Source: Streptomyces seoulensis (GTDB taxonomy: Bacteria; Actinomycetota; Actinomycetes; Streptomycetales; Streptomycetaceae). From it: 64,000 nucleotides of DNA. Both the position numbers and the translations under genes were made by a program. Positions 17,973 to 27,023 of this stretch are shown here, piece by piece (the stretch's first letter is position 1; every line of letters starts with the position of its first letter). Where the stretch lies: contig CP054936.1 of the NCBI GenBank assembly GCA_013364255.1, forward strand, positions 4,494,853 through 4,558,852. Reading direction: 5' to 3'. The notes below the pieces were generated by a model. That model saw nothing but the letters and a program-made list of their open reading frames with translations, had not been told where the DNA came from and did no database searches.

Positions 17973-18503
17973 GCGTGCTCCCTTGCGAATGGGTCCCCCC
18001 TGTTCGAGCGAAGCCGAGAACGTGGGGGAGGGTCAGCGGGTGGTCCTCGGGACGCCGGGCACTCTCATCGGACTTTCAGGAACTCTCCTCGGGTGCCCCG
18101 CATCCGTTGGAAACAACGACTGGAATCAGGACAGAATTCCCAAGCCGCCCCTCAAATTTTCTGATCATGCAGTACCCTGTCCGCCGCAACGCCCTGTGTG
18201 CGCCGTCGACGGACGCGGTCCCGCAGGTCAGGGCGGGGAGCCGGAGGCTTCGGAGCCCTGGTGGGGCCACTCGGCCGCCCGGTGCCTGAGACGCCCCTCA
18301 CACGGACACCGCAACGCCGCCGGTGTCCGCGGGCACGCCGCTCGGCGCCCGCCGGTGGGAGCGTGTCGCCGTCGAGCACCCTCCCACCTCCCATGACGGC
18401 TCGTACCGGCGGAAGGTTGCCGCACACCCGGACTCTCAGGAGATTCCCAGACTCTCCACACCCTCGCCGCACACCGCCCCCGGACGGCCGCGGCCGCTCC
18501 CGC
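17973..18503. other. Upstream region of hrdD
   Basis: A 531-base spacer between two minus-strand genes. It contains the SigR-type promoter at 18115-18140. Around 18150-18180 there is an unusually AT-rich patch (AAATTTTCTGATCATGCAG), a plausible site for a second promoter or regulator. I see no supported gene in it. Confidence 0.5.
18115..18140 (-). promoter_or_regulatory. SigR-type promoter of hrdD
   Basis: On the minus strand GGAAT (18136-18140), exactly 18 bases, then GTT (18115-18117). This is a perfect match to the sigma-R consensus GGAAT-N18/19-GTT of the thiol-oxidative stress regulon. It is ~140 bases before the hrdD start. hrdD is a known SigR target in S. coelicolor. Confidence 0.8.
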
Positions 18504-19295
18504 TCAGCCGAACTGCACCGACCGCTTCGCCATTCCCAGCCAGAAGCCGTCGATCACCGAGCGCGGCCCGTCCAGCTCGCCGCCGGCCTCGGCCGCGCCC
18601 ATGGTGACGAACAGCGGGGCGAAGTGCTCGGTGCGCGGATGGGCGTAGCGGCCCGCCGGAGCCTTGTGCGAGAAGTCCAGCAGGGCGTCCCAGTCCCGGT
18701 CCTCCAGCGCCCGCCGGCCCCAGTCGTCGAACTCCGAGGACCAGCTCGGCACGCCAGGCCCGGTGTGCCGCAGCGCGGCCAGGTTGTGGGTGAAGAACCC
18801 GGAGCCGACGATCAGCACGCCCTCGTCGCGCAGCGGGGCGAGCCGGCGTCCGATGTCCATGAGGGCGACCGGGTCGAGGGTCGGCATGGAGACCTGGAGG
18901 ACGGGGACGTCGGCGGCCGGGAACATCTCGACCAGCGGCACGTAGGCGCCGTGGTCGAGGCCGCGGTCCGGCACGTCCTGCACGGGCAGCCCGGGGCCGC
19001 GCAGCAGCTTGCGCACGCTCTCGGCCAGTTCGGGGGCGCCGGGGGCGGCGTAGCGCACCTGGTAGTAGTGCTCGGGGAAGCCCCAGAAGTCGTGGACGAG
19101 GGGAACCGTCTCGACGGCGCCGAGGGCGAGCGGGGCCTCCTCCCAGTGCGCGGAGACGACGAGGATCGCCTTGGGCCGGGGCAGCTCGGCGGACCAGGCG
19201 GCGAGCTGGCCGGGCCACACGGGGTCGTCGGCGAGCGGCGGGGCGCCGTGGCTGAGGTAGAGGGCGGGCATGCGCTCCTGGGCGGTGGCGGACAC
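18504..19295 (-). CDS. Extradiol dioxygenase, 4,5-DOPA dioxygenase (YgiD) family
   Basis: A 263-residue cytoplasmic metalloenzyme. GTG 19295 is preferred because AGGGAGCC lies at proper distance. The LigB-fold, zinc-dependent DODA family is shown by PALYLSHGAPP, VVSAHWEE, DHGAYVPLVEMFP, VGSGFFTHNL and TEHFAPLFVTMGA, which carry the conserved metal-binding histidines. The family opens catechol rings or acts on related aromatics; the natural substrate is unknown. It is divergent from a MarR regulator, with operator-like dyads between them, so an aromatic compound may be the inducer. Confidence 0.9.
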   Translation of the reverse strand: MSATAQERMPALYLSHGAPPLADDPVWPGQLAAWSAELPRPKAILVVSAHWEEAPLALGAVETVPLVHDFWGFPEHYYQVRYAAPGAPELAESVRKLLRGPGLPVQDVPDRGLDHGAYVPLVEMFPAADVPVLQVSMPTLDPVALMDIGRRLAPLRDEGVLIVGSGFFTHNLAALRHTGPGVPSWSSEFDDWGRRALEDRDWDALLDFSHKAPAGRYAHPRTEHFAPLFVTMGAAEAGGELDGPRSVIDGFWLGMAKRSVQFG

Positions 19296-19384
19296 GGCGG
19301 CGGCTCCCTGCGGTCGTCTTTGAGGTACGTGGCGTACGTGGCGTACGCGGCCCACATGGCCTGCACGGCGTACGCGACATACGT

Positions 19385-19465
19385 AGCTTGAAGTTTCAAG
19401 CTCTTGGCTCCTCCGAGCCTACGACCGTTTTGTTTAGTCCTCAAGTTTTTTGTTTAACCTTCAAG
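19385..19465. promoter_or_regulatory. Three operator-like sites between the dioxygenase and marR genes
   Basis: A near-perfect dyad AGCTTGAAGTTTCAAGCT sits at 19385-19402. Two related direct copies follow, GTTTAGTCCTCAAG at 19432-19445 and GTTTAACCTTCAAG at 19452-19465, exactly 20 bases apart (two helical turns). Their shared CTTGAA/TTCAAG halves suggest one dimeric regulator, most simply the adjacent MarR protein. The last site ends 24 bases before the marR start. Confidence 0.6.
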
Positions 19466-19489
19466 GAACCGTCTCGTACAGTGGGATGT

Positions 19490-20026
19490 ATGAACACGGC
19501 ACCCTCCACCGCACCCGAGTCGCCCCACGCCGCTGCCGCCGGGACGCACCGTTGGCTCACCGCCGACGAGCAGCGCGTCTGGCGCGCCTACCTGCACGCC
19601 ACCACCCTGCTCGAGGACCATCTCGACCGGCAGTTGCAGCGCGACGCGGGCATGCCGCACATCTACTACGGCCTCCTGGTGAAACTCGCCGAGGCCCCGC
19701 GCCGCCGGCTGCGGATGACCGAGCTGGCCAGGGACGCCAAGATCACCCGCTCCCGGCTCTCGCACGCCGTCGCGCGGCTGGAGAAGAACGGCTGGGTACG
19801 CCGCGAGGACTGCCCCTCCGACAAGCGCGGGCAGTTCGCGGTGCTGACGGACGACGGCCGTGACGTGCTGCGGCGCACCGCGCCGGGGCATGTGGCCGCG
19901 GTGCGCCAGGCGCTGTTCGACCGGCTGAGCCCGGAACAGCAGAAGTCCCTCGGCGAGATCATGCAGATCGTCGCCGAGGGACTCCAGCCGAACGAAGCGG
20001 GCGCGGATCTGCCCTGGCTGCGCTGA
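19490..20026 (+). CDS. MarR-family transcriptional regulator
   Basis: A 178-residue winged-helix regulator from ATG 19490; ATG 19486 lies in another frame. The MarR core runs from ~residue 35: LHATTLLEDHLDRQLQ, the recognition helix region LARDAKITRSRLSHAVARLE, and the wing VRREDCPSDKRGQFAVLTDDG. MarR proteins bind palindromes and release them on phenolic ligands. The divergent DODA-type dioxygenase and the three operator-like sites in the spacer make those two genes the obvious targets. The convergent MFS pump at 20085 lies beyond a shared terminator. Confidence 0.92.
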   Translation: MNTAPSTAPESPHAAAAGTHRWLTADEQRVWRAYLHATTLLEDHLDRQLQRDAGMPHIYYGLLVKLAEAPRRRLRMTELARDAKITRSRLSHAVARLEKNGWVRREDCPSDKRGQFAVLTDDGRDVLRRTAPGHVAAVRQALFDRLSPEQQKSLGEIMQIVAEGLQPNEAGADLPWLR

Positions 20027-20031
20027 ACCGG

Positions 20032-20062
20032 GCGGGTACGGAGCGCGCGGCCCCGTACCCGC
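20032..20062. terminator. Bidirectional terminator between marR and the MFS gene
   Basis: GCGGGTACGG at 20032-20041 pairs perfectly with CCGTACCCGC at 20053-20062, 11-base loop, between two convergent genes. Confidence 0.7.
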
Positions 20063-20084
20063 ACCGGCACCCGGTGGGGTGCGC

Positions 20085-21638
20085 TCAGTGTGCGATGACC
20101 GGCACCGGCATCTCGTCCGCCGCGATCTCGCCGTCGGCGGAGCCCGCGCCGGTCACCGTGGTGCTGCCGGGCCGGCCCGCGTTGACGAAGGTCAGCGCGA
20201 TCACGCCGGCCACGGCCAGGATGCCGACGGCGAACCAGATGGCGTTGGTGTAGCCGTGCACCAGGCCCTCCAGCTGGACCCGCTGCTGCGCGCCCCTGTC
20301 CGTGCCCGCGCCCGCCAGGTGGCCGGTGAGGTACGCGGCCGTGGCGGAGGAGGCGATCGTGTTCAGCAGGGCGGTGCCGATGGCGCCGCCCACCTGCTGC
20401 GAGGTGTTGACCATCGCGGAGGCGACGCCGGCGTCGCGCGGCTGGACGCCCAGGGTGGCCAGGGACATGGCCGGCATGAACGCCGTGCCCATGCCGAGAC
20501 CGAGCAGCAGCATCCCGGGCAGCAGCAGGGCGGCGTAGGAGGAGTCGAGGCTCAGCTGGGTCAGCAGCAGCATGCCGACCGCGGCGACCAGGAAGCCGGG
20601 GCCCATCAGCAGCCGGGCCGGGACGCGGGTCATCAGCCGCGCGCCGATCTGGGTGGAGCCGGTGATCATGCCCGCGATCATCGGCAGGAAGGCGAACCCG
20701 GTCTTGACCGGCGAGTAGCCCCGCACGATCTGGAGGTAGTAGGTCAGGAAGAGGAACAGGCCGAACATGCCGATGATGGCCAGGCCCAGCGAGAGGTAGA
20801 CGCCGCCGCGGTTGCGCTCGGTGATCACCCGCAGGGGCAGCAGCGGGGCCTTGACCCGGGACTCCACCAGCACGAAGGCGCCGAGCAGGACGACGGAGGC
20901 GACGAACATCGAGACGGTCAGAGCGTCGCTCCAGCCGGCGGACTCGGCGCGGGTGAAGCCGTAAACGAGGGCGACCAGGCCGAGGGTGGACAGGACCACG
21001 CCCGGGATGTCGAGCGGCGAGCGGTTGCGGCCGCCGGCCGGCTCGCGGATGACGAAGTAGGCGCCGGCCGCGGCGACCACGGCGAACGGGATGTTCACGA
21101 AGAACGTCCAGCGCCAGTTCAGGTACTCGGTGAGGAAACCGCCGAGGATCAGGCCGACGGCGCCGCCGCCGCCCGCGATCGCGCCGTAGATGCCGAACGC
21201 CTTGGCGCGCTCGCGGGCGTCGGTGAACATCACCGCGAGCAGGGAGAGCGCGGCGGGCGCGAGCAGCGCGCCGAAGGCGCCCTGGAGCGCGCGGGCGCCG
21301 AACATCAGCGTGCCGGTGGTGGCCGCGCCGCCGAGCGCGGAGGCCGCGGCGAAGCCGGTCAGACCGGTCACGAAGGCGCGCTTGCGGCCCCACAGGTCGG
21401 CGATCCGGCCGCCGAAGAGGAGGAGGCCGCCGAACGCGAGGGCGTAGGCGGTGACGACCCACTGGCGGTTGCCGTCGGAGATGCCGAGGTCCTGCTGGGC
21501 GGAGGGCAGGGCGATGTTCACGATGGTGGCGTCGAGGACGACCATCAGCTGGGCGAGCGCGATGAAGACCAGCGCTTTCCAGCGGTTGGCGTCGCCGGCC
21601 TCCGGGAGGAGGGGAGCCGGTGCGGCTGTTTTGGACAT
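20085..21638 (-). CDS. DHA2-family (EmrB/QacA) MFS transporter
   Basis: A 517-residue pump with ~14 membrane helices. ATG 21638 is chosen; GTG 21650, four codons earlier, is possible. The signatures are LDATIVNIALPSAQQDLGIS in TM1, FGGRIADLWGRKRAFVTG in loop 2-3, and GAIAGGGGAVGLILGGFLTE for motif C. The protein is a proton-coupled drug exporter by family. It lies 209 bases downstream of a TetR gene in the same direction, and that TetR is its likely repressor. It is similar in type to the pump at 13834 but clearly distinct in sequence. Confidence 0.9.
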   Translation of the reverse strand: MSKTAAPAPLLPEAGDANRWKALVFIALAQLMVVLDATIVNIALPSAQQDLGISDGNRQWVVTAYALAFGGLLLFGGRIADLWGRKRAFVTGLTGFAAASALGGAATTGTLMFGARALQGAFGALLAPAALSLLAVMFTDARERAKAFGIYGAIAGGGGAVGLILGGFLTEYLNWRWTFFVNIPFAVVAAAGAYFVIREPAGGRNRSPLDIPGVVLSTLGLVALVYGFTRAESAGWSDALTVSMFVASVVLLGAFVLVESRVKAPLLPLRVITERNRGGVYLSLGLAIIGMFGLFLFLTYYLQIVRGYSPVKTGFAFLPMIAGMITGSTQIGARLMTRVPARLLMGPGFLVAAVGMLLLTQLSLDSSYAALLLPGMLLLGLGMGTAFMPAMSLATLGVQPRDAGVASAMVNTSQQVGGAIGTALLNTIASSATAAYLTGHLAGAGTDRGAQQRVQLEGLVHGYTNAIWFAVGILAVAGVIALTFVNAGRPGSTTVTGAGSADGEIAADEMPVPVIAH

Positions 21639-21771
21639 GGGGATACCCACTTCAGGACTTCGTGACGGAAAAAGGGTGTCGTCAAGGAACGGCCCGCCCC
21701 TCGGTGGGCGGCCGTGCGCAGCTTGGTGGTTACGGGACGGTCGGTGGCGGCTGAGGGCGCGGAAGCTGGGT

Positions 21772-21854
21772 GCGCCCGGTCAGGACGCTTGGTCAGGGCG
21801 CCCGGTCAGGGGCGGGCGGTCAAGGGCGCTCAGTCAAGGGCGCTCGGTCAGGGC
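21772..21854. repeat. Degenerate ~13-14 bp tandem repeat between tetR and its pump gene
   Basis: About six imperfect copies of a unit close to GCGCTCGGTCAGG run through this stretch, covering the last bases of the TetR gene and its stop codon. They sit where the promoter and operator of the pump should lie. Confidence 0.6.
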
Positions 21855-22531
21855 TTCGGGGTCGCCGGCTGGGCGGAGCAGTCCCGGCGGAGGTCCTCCA
21901 TGGTGGTCGCCGTGCCCGGCAGGGCGGTGCGGGCCGGGGCCCGCAGTCCGTCCAGGAACAGCTGAAGATGACGGTGGACGTAACGGTCGTGGCTGGGGCA
22001 GCCGGTGCCGGCCGGGGGCCGGCTGAGCTGGGCCGCGGCGACCAGCAGATCGCCGACGCCCACGTCGGGCCGGAGTTGTCCGGCCGCGACGGCGCGGTCC
22101 ATGACCTCCTGGACCAGGCGTTCGCACCGTTCGCGCGCCGCCTCCAGGTCGGGGTGGTTGCGGTCGAAGGCGCTGGCCACCATCGGGCACAGCGCGCCGA
22201 CCCGTTCGTCGGCGGCGGTGTGCACGAAGCTCGACAGCGCCTCGAAGGCGTCGCCGGTCTCGGCGAGCGCCTGCTCGGCGGCGAGCGTCGTGCGGTCCAT
22301 GACCGCGCACAGCACCTCGCGGACGAGGGCGGCGCGGTCGGGGAAGTTGCGGTACAGCGTGGCGTTGCCGACGCCGGCCCGGCGGGCGACCTCGTCGAGC
22401 GGCACCTCGGGGCCGTGCTCGACAAGCATCTCGCGGGCGGCGGTGACGATCCGCTCGCGGTTGCGCAGGGCGTCGGCGCGCGGCCTGGTCGCCTTGCGCT
22501 GCGCGGTTGTCGCGGTCGTCGCGGCCTGCAC
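21848..22531 (-). CDS. TetR-family transcriptional regulator
   Basis: A 227-residue repressor. GTG 22531 is chosen because a perfect AAGGAG lies six bases upstream. The helix-turn-helix spans residues ~25-70 (RERIVTAAREMLVEHG, then VPLDEVARRAGVGNATLYRNFPDR), and the all-helical ligand domain follows. It precedes a multidrug-type MFS pump in the same orientation, the usual TetR-efflux arrangement, so it probably represses the pump until a toxic ligand binds. The stop codon lies within a tandem repeat array. Confidence 0.9.
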   Translation of the reverse strand: MQAATTATTAQRKATRPRADALRNRERIVTAAREMLVEHGPEVPLDEVARRAGVGNATLYRNFPDRAALVREVLCAVMDRTTLAAEQALAETGDAFEALSSFVHTAADERVGALCPMVASAFDRNHPDLEAARERCERLVQEVMDRAVAAGQLRPDVGVGDLLVAAAQLSRPPAGTGCPSHDRYVHRHLQLFLDGLRAPARTALPGTATTMEDLRRDCSAQPATPKP

Positions 22532-22843
22532 GGCGTACTCCTTCGGTCGGGTGGTGAGGCGATCCGGAGAGTGAATCCCCGTTTCGCGCGGACACCTGAC
22601 CAAACGGGGAAACGGTCCCCGGTTATTTCCGCCCCGGCGAGAAGTTTCCCGTGACCTGGGTCACATCACGCCGCGTCACGGTCGTCCCCGTCCTCCTGCC
22701 GTCCCACCGCCCCGTTCCCACGACCGGACCGCTCCAGCGCGCGCCCGCCGCACCCGCGACAGAGAGTGATCGAAAGGGTGCAGCCAAAGACCGGTGGCTG
22801 TCTGGGGGCGAACCGGTGGCTGCCTGGAGCGAAGGGTCCACGC

Positions 22844-24127
22844 ATGCCGCCGCAGCCGCCCCGACGCCGGATACGCAAGCGCCGTGCCGCCGCTCTCACG
22901 TCCGTCGCCGTCCTGACCTTCGCGGCCAGCACCGCAGGGGCCGCGCACCTGACGACGGGAGCCTCGGCGAACGGCGCCGACGCCTACGGCCTGGCCCGCT
23001 CCCCCGCCCTCATCCCCTGCATGATCAGCGGCCCGACCACCGTGCAGATGACCGAGGGCGTCCCCACCGCACACGGCTACGCCCGCTCCACCGGCACCGT
23101 GCACGCCCTCACCGTGATGATCGACTTCTCCGACGCGCAGGGCCAGGGCGACGCCCTCGACCGCTTCCACGAGTTCTTCCCGCAGACCCAGAACTGGTTC
23201 CGCACCGCCTCCTACGGCCGCCTCGACTACCGCCCCGAGACCCCGATACCCCGCTGGCTGCGCATGCCCAAGCCATTCAAGGCGTACGGCATAGAACGCG
23301 GCGCGCCCTTCGACCCCGGCTACCGCAAGCTGGTCCAGGACATCGTGGCGGCGGCCGATCCCACGGTGGACTTCCGCGACTACGACCTGCTCAACGTACT
23401 GATGACCCCGAACGCCGGCCCCTCCGCGCTGGACACCGTCCTGTCCGTCACCTTCGCCGGCAACGCCGAGGCCCCGGTCGCCGACGGCGTCCCGGTCTCG
23501 AACGCCTCCTTCGTCTACTCCCGCCAGGACGACGGCTCCGGCACCTACGACAGCACCGGCTACCGGGTCCTGCCGCACGAGAACGGCCACGTCTTCGGCC
23601 TGCCCGACCTCTACACGCAGGAGGGCGGCGGCGCGGTCGGCCACTGGGACATCATGAGCGAGGACTGGGGCGCCAACAACGACCTGCTCGGCTGGCACAA
23701 GTGGAAGCTGGGCTGGCTGGACGCGCACCAGGTGAGCTGCGCGAGCGGGCACGGCTCGGCCGAGTACACCCTGACCCCGCTGGAGCGCCCCGGCGGCCCC
23801 AAGCTGGTCTTCGTCCCGCTCGACGACCACACCGGCTACGCCCTCGAACTGCGCACCCACGAGGGCAACGACGAGACGGTGTGCCGGCCGGGCGTCCTCA
23901 TCTACAAGGTCGACGCCGGCGTCGACACCGGCCGCGGCCCCATCACGGTCTACGACGCCCGCCGCGACTCCGGCGGCTGCACCCGCAGCCCCAACGTGCA
24001 GGCCGAACTCTCCGACGCGCCCTTCGCCCCCGGCGAGACCTTCAAGGACCCCAGGGCCAGGATCCGCATCGACGTGGCGGCGGCCGACCTGGACGGCAAC
24101 TACCGGGTCCGGGTGACCAGGCAGTGA
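22844..24127 (+). CDS. Secreted M6-family (immune inhibitor A-like) metalloprotease
   Basis: A 427-residue exported protein from ATG 22844 (GAAGGG upstream; GTG 22766 is a longer alternative). A twin-arginine-like basic start (PRRRIRKRR) and a hydrophobic segment (AAALTSVAVLTFAASTAGAA) form the signal peptide. The zinc site HENGHVFGLPD lies near residue 245, fitting the HExxH(x)8H/D gluzincin pattern of M6 proteases. DIMSEDWG downstream looks like the Met-turn. It probably degrades proteins outside the cell. It lacks the long C-terminal domains of Bacillus InhA, making it a compact version. Confidence 0.85.
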   Translation: MPPQPPRRRIRKRRAAALTSVAVLTFAASTAGAAHLTTGASANGADAYGLARSPALIPCMISGPTTVQMTEGVPTAHGYARSTGTVHALTVMIDFSDAQGQGDALDRFHEFFPQTQNWFRTASYGRLDYRPETPIPRWLRMPKPFKAYGIERGAPFDPGYRKLVQDIVAAADPTVDFRDYDLLNVLMTPNAGPSALDTVLSVTFAGNAEAPVADGVPVSNASFVYSRQDDGSGTYDSTGYRVLPHENGHVFGLPDLYTQEGGGAVGHWDIMSEDWGANNDLLGWHKWKLGWLDAHQVSCASGHGSAEYTLTPLERPGGPKLVFVPLDDHTGYALELRTHEGNDETVCRPGVLIYKVDAGVDTGRGPITVYDARRDSGGCTRSPNVQAELSDAPFAPGETFKDPRARIRIDVAAADLDGNYRVRVTRQ

Positions 24128-24139
24128 CGGCGCGGGCCG

Positions 24140-24243
24140 GACTGCCGCAGGTTCCTCCCGGTCGCGACTACCACAGCCCCCTCCCGGCCGCGACTGCCAC
24201 AGCCCCCTCCCGGCCGCGGCTGCCGCAGGCCCCTCCCGGCCGC
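24140..24243. repeat. 26-bp tandem repeat, four units, between convergent genes
   Basis: Units at 24140-24165, 24166-24191, 24192-24217 and 24218-24243, each a variant of a GACTGCCACAGCCCC core followed by TCCCGGCCGC. Units two and three differ at one base. They lie just after the protease stop codon. Confidence 0.9.
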
Positions 24244-24293
24244 GGCGGCGAACCCGGTGACCCGCCTCCCCCGCCTCCCCCGGCGCCGCCGGT

Positions 24294-27023
24294 TCACCAG
24301 CCCGGGTAGCGGTCCCACCAGTGCGCGTCCCACCCCGGCGTGTACTCCGTGCCGCCGGGCCGGTCGACGAGCTGGGCGACCAGGTCACGGGCCAACACGT
24401 CCAGCACCCAGGCCAGTTCGTGCCGGCTGACCAGATCGAGCGGCAGCGCCTCCGCCCCGTGCGCCGCGCCGAGCAGTGCCCCGGTCACACAGGCCGCCGA
24501 GTCCCCGTCCGGCGCCCCGGCGGCGAAGCGCAGCGCGGCCGCCACCTGGTCCCGCTCCGGGAAGGACGCGGCGGCGTACAGGCCGCCGAGCAGCGCCGAG
24601 GGGGCGGTGGGGTCGGGCGCGAGACGGTCGAGACGGCGCGCGTCACCGGGGTACGCCTCGGCTATCTCCAGTGCCTCGGTGAGGCGGCCGCACTCCTGGC
24701 CGGACGGGTCGGAGCCGGTTTCGGAACCGGAGTCGAGAGTGGCGATCGCGTGCACGGCGTCGTGGAGGGCGCGCCGTACCTCCGGTCGCGCGCCGGCGGC
24801 CAGCAGGTGGCCGGCCAGCACGGTGGCGTGGACGGCGGCGGTCTGGGCGGCGGGGTCGCCGTGGGTGAGGGCGGCGACGGCACGGGCCTCCTTCGCCCAG
24901 TACCCCGAGTCGTGCCCGGCGCGGACCACGGCGAGGGGAAGGGTGCGGGTGAGCGCGTGGCAGCCGCGGCTGGAGGTGGTGGGCGCCTCGACGGTGCCCT
25001 GTTCGGCCTCGGCCAGCGCGGCCACGGTCGCCGGCGCCGACCCGCGCCGCAGGCCCAGCACCGGCACCTGGGCGAGCCAGCCGTCCGGCCACGCCTTGTC
25101 TCCGTACGGGGCCCAGCGGCGCCGTAGCCGCTCCGCCCCGATGCCCTGGAGGGCGGCCCACCGGCAGTAGGCGTGCCACAGCACGGACGGCGGATGGCAG
25201 ACGCCCTTGTGGTCGCCGCGTACCAGCGCGCGGATCGTGCCCTCGGCGGTGAAGCAGGCCAACTGCGTGCTGACTCCGGCCCGCAGCGTGACCCCGGCGG
25301 GCAACTCGCCCCGCGCCGCGCCGAGCGTGTCCCCGACGGCCAGCCCGAGCAGCAGCCCGCGCACCCGCGACAGCGCCCACTTCTCCCCCGGGAACCCGCC
25401 CGACGGCTGCCCCTCGTTCTCACTCTCCCGAACCTGAGAGCCGCTCTCCTGGACCCGGGGGACGGTCTCCTGCACCTGTGCGGCCGTCGCCGGCGTACGC
25501 CCCGAAGCATCCCCGACGGTCAACGCCCGCACGGCGTCGTGCAGTTCGACGTGTGCGGAGAGCTTCCAGCCGTGCACCAGCGCACCCCGCAGATCGGCGA
25601 GCGCGGCATCGCCGTCGACACCGGTGGCCAGGTGGCCGTAGACGGCGGCGACGGCCGGGGTACGGCTCTGCCCGGCGGCGCAGTGCAGCAGCACCCGCTT
25701 GCCGGCGCGGCGCAGTCGCAGCACCGCGCGGGCGGCCTGGTCGACGACGTAGTGGAGATTGGCGTTGTGGTCGTCCCGGTCGACGAGCCAGACGCGGACG
25801 TGCTCGACGTCGGCGCCGGGCAGCACGGGCCCCGTCCCCATCCGGCACAGCGACACGACCGCGTCGACGTCGACGGGCGCACCGCTGTGCAGCAGGGGGA
25901 GGTTGCCGAGCAGCACGCCGGGGTCGTACGGGTGCGGGAGGGCGAAGCCGCGGGGCGCGCCGGCCGGGACGGGCGCGCGGACGACCGAGGGCCAGCCGAT
26001 GCCGTCGTCCTGCCCGCCCTGCGCGGTGCGCACCGCCAGCCGGACGAGGTCGGCGCCGGTGAGCCCGGGCCAGCCGTGCACGTCCTGCTGCCATCGCAGC
26101 GGAATGCCGGAGCAGCCCCAACGCGCACCGAGCAGGGCGCCGGCGATCGCGGCGACGGTGTCGGTGTCGTTCCCGGCGCGCACCGCCTCCTCCAGCGCGA
26201 GCCGCAGATGCTGCGCGGGGAAACGTTTCTGGGCGGGGTCGAGCCCGGGCACGGGCGTACGGACGACGGCCGACCAGGCGGCCTGGAGCGCGTGCACGAC
26301 CCAGCCGTTGCCGGCGAAGTGCCGCGGCGGATGCGCCTCGGCCTCGTCCAGCCGCTCGGCCCACAGCGCCCGCCGCTCGACGGGCAGCAACTCCAGTCCG
26401 GCCCGCACCCCGTCGAAGGTCCCGTCCAGCACGGCGGTACGGATGCCGGAGCACCACAGGACGCAGGCGTCGGCGCAGTCGGGGTCAGGGTGGGTGAGCG
26501 CGCTGACGGCGACGGCGGCCTCGGCCATCGCACGCACGTCGCCGAGATGGGCGAGGGCGACGATCCCGGTCCGCATCAGCGAGCCGTTGCCGGCGCTGCG
26601 CGGGTGCCGGTCGGCGTAGTCACGGGCGGCGTCCCGCAGCGCGGCGCCCGGCGCCCCGCCGGCCTTCTCGGCGGCGCGGAGCACGGCGCGCGTCTGCGCC
26701 CCGACATCGCTGGCGCCGCCGTCGAGCCAGCGCCGGAAGCCGGCGGCGACGGCGTCGAGGGCCTCGGGCGCGCGCAGGTCGGCGCCGGTGGCGGCCACTT
26801 CCGCGACGCACACCTGCGTCTGGGTGTCGTCGGAGTACTCCCCGGGCGCGTACGGCCCGAGCCCGCCCCCGACCATCTCCGGCCGCCGCTCGGCCCCGAG
26901 CACCGCCGCGAACTCGTACGGCACCCCGAGCGCGTCCCCCACACCGGCTCCGAGCAACACCCCGGCGGCCCGATCGGTCCGCCGCGCATCCAGCCGCAGA
27001 TTGGGAACCCGCACACGCCCCAT
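24294..27023 (-). CDS. ADP-ribosylglycohydrolase - cysteine phosphatase - ADP-ribosylglycohydrolase-like fusion
   Basis: A 909-residue cytoplasmic protein; ATG 27023 sits behind a perfect AAGGAGG. Residues ~15-330 are an ADP-ribosylglycohydrolase (DraG/ARH) domain with the metal motifs YSDDTQT near 70 and NDTDTVAAIAGALLGARWG near 290. Residues ~340-500 contain HCAAGQSRT around 447, the HCx5R P-loop of dual-specificity or tyrosine phosphatases. Residues ~560-909 form a second ARH-like domain (RVRGLLLGLAVGDTLGAARG, DGDSAACVTGALLGAAHG) that lacks the SDDT metal motif and may be inactive or altered. The first domain should remove ADP-ribose from proteins or nucleic acids. A link between dephosphorylation and ADP-ribose removal is inference. 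Confidence 0.85.
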   Translation of the reverse strand: MGRVRVPNLRLDARRTDRAAGVLLGAGVGDALGVPYEFAAVLGAERRPEMVGGGLGPYAPGEYSDDTQTQVCVAEVAATGADLRAPEALDAVAAGFRRWLDGGASDVGAQTRAVLRAAEKAGGAPGAALRDAARDYADRHPRSAGNGSLMRTGIVALAHLGDVRAMAEAAVAVSALTHPDPDCADACVLWCSGIRTAVLDGTFDGVRAGLELLPVERRALWAERLDEAEAHPPRHFAGNGWVVHALQAAWSAVVRTPVPGLDPAQKRFPAQHLRLALEEAVRAGNDTDTVAAIAGALLGARWGCSGIPLRWQQDVHGWPGLTGADLVRLAVRTAQGGQDDGIGWPSVVRAPVPAGAPRGFALPHPYDPGVLLGNLPLLHSGAPVDVDAVVSLCRMGTGPVLPGADVEHVRVWLVDRDDHNANLHYVVDQAARAVLRLRRAGKRVLLHCAAGQSRTPAVAAVYGHLATGVDGDAALADLRGALVHGWKLSAHVELHDAVRALTVGDASGRTPATAAQVQETVPRVQESGSQVRESENEGQPSGGFPGEKWALSRVRGLLLGLAVGDTLGAARGELPAGVTLRAGVSTQLACFTAEGTIRALVRGDHKGVCHPPSVLWHAYCRWAALQGIGAERLRRRWAPYGDKAWPDGWLAQVPVLGLRRGSAPATVAALAEAEQGTVEAPTTSSRGCHALTRTLPLAVVRAGHDSGYWAKEARAVAALTHGDPAAQTAAVHATVLAGHLLAAGARPEVRRALHDAVHAIATLDSGSETGSDPSGQECGRLTEALEIAEAYPGDARRLDRLAPDPTAPSALLGGLYAAASFPERDQVAAALRFAAGAPDGDSAACVTGALLGAAHGAEALPLDLVSRHELAWVLDVLARDLVAQLVDRPGGTEYTPGWDAHWWDRYPGW

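Noticed and set aside
18076..18270. Small minus-strand open frame in the hrdD upstream region
   Set aside because: It crosses the SigR promoter and the AT-rich patch, lacks a ribosome site and shows no codon bias.
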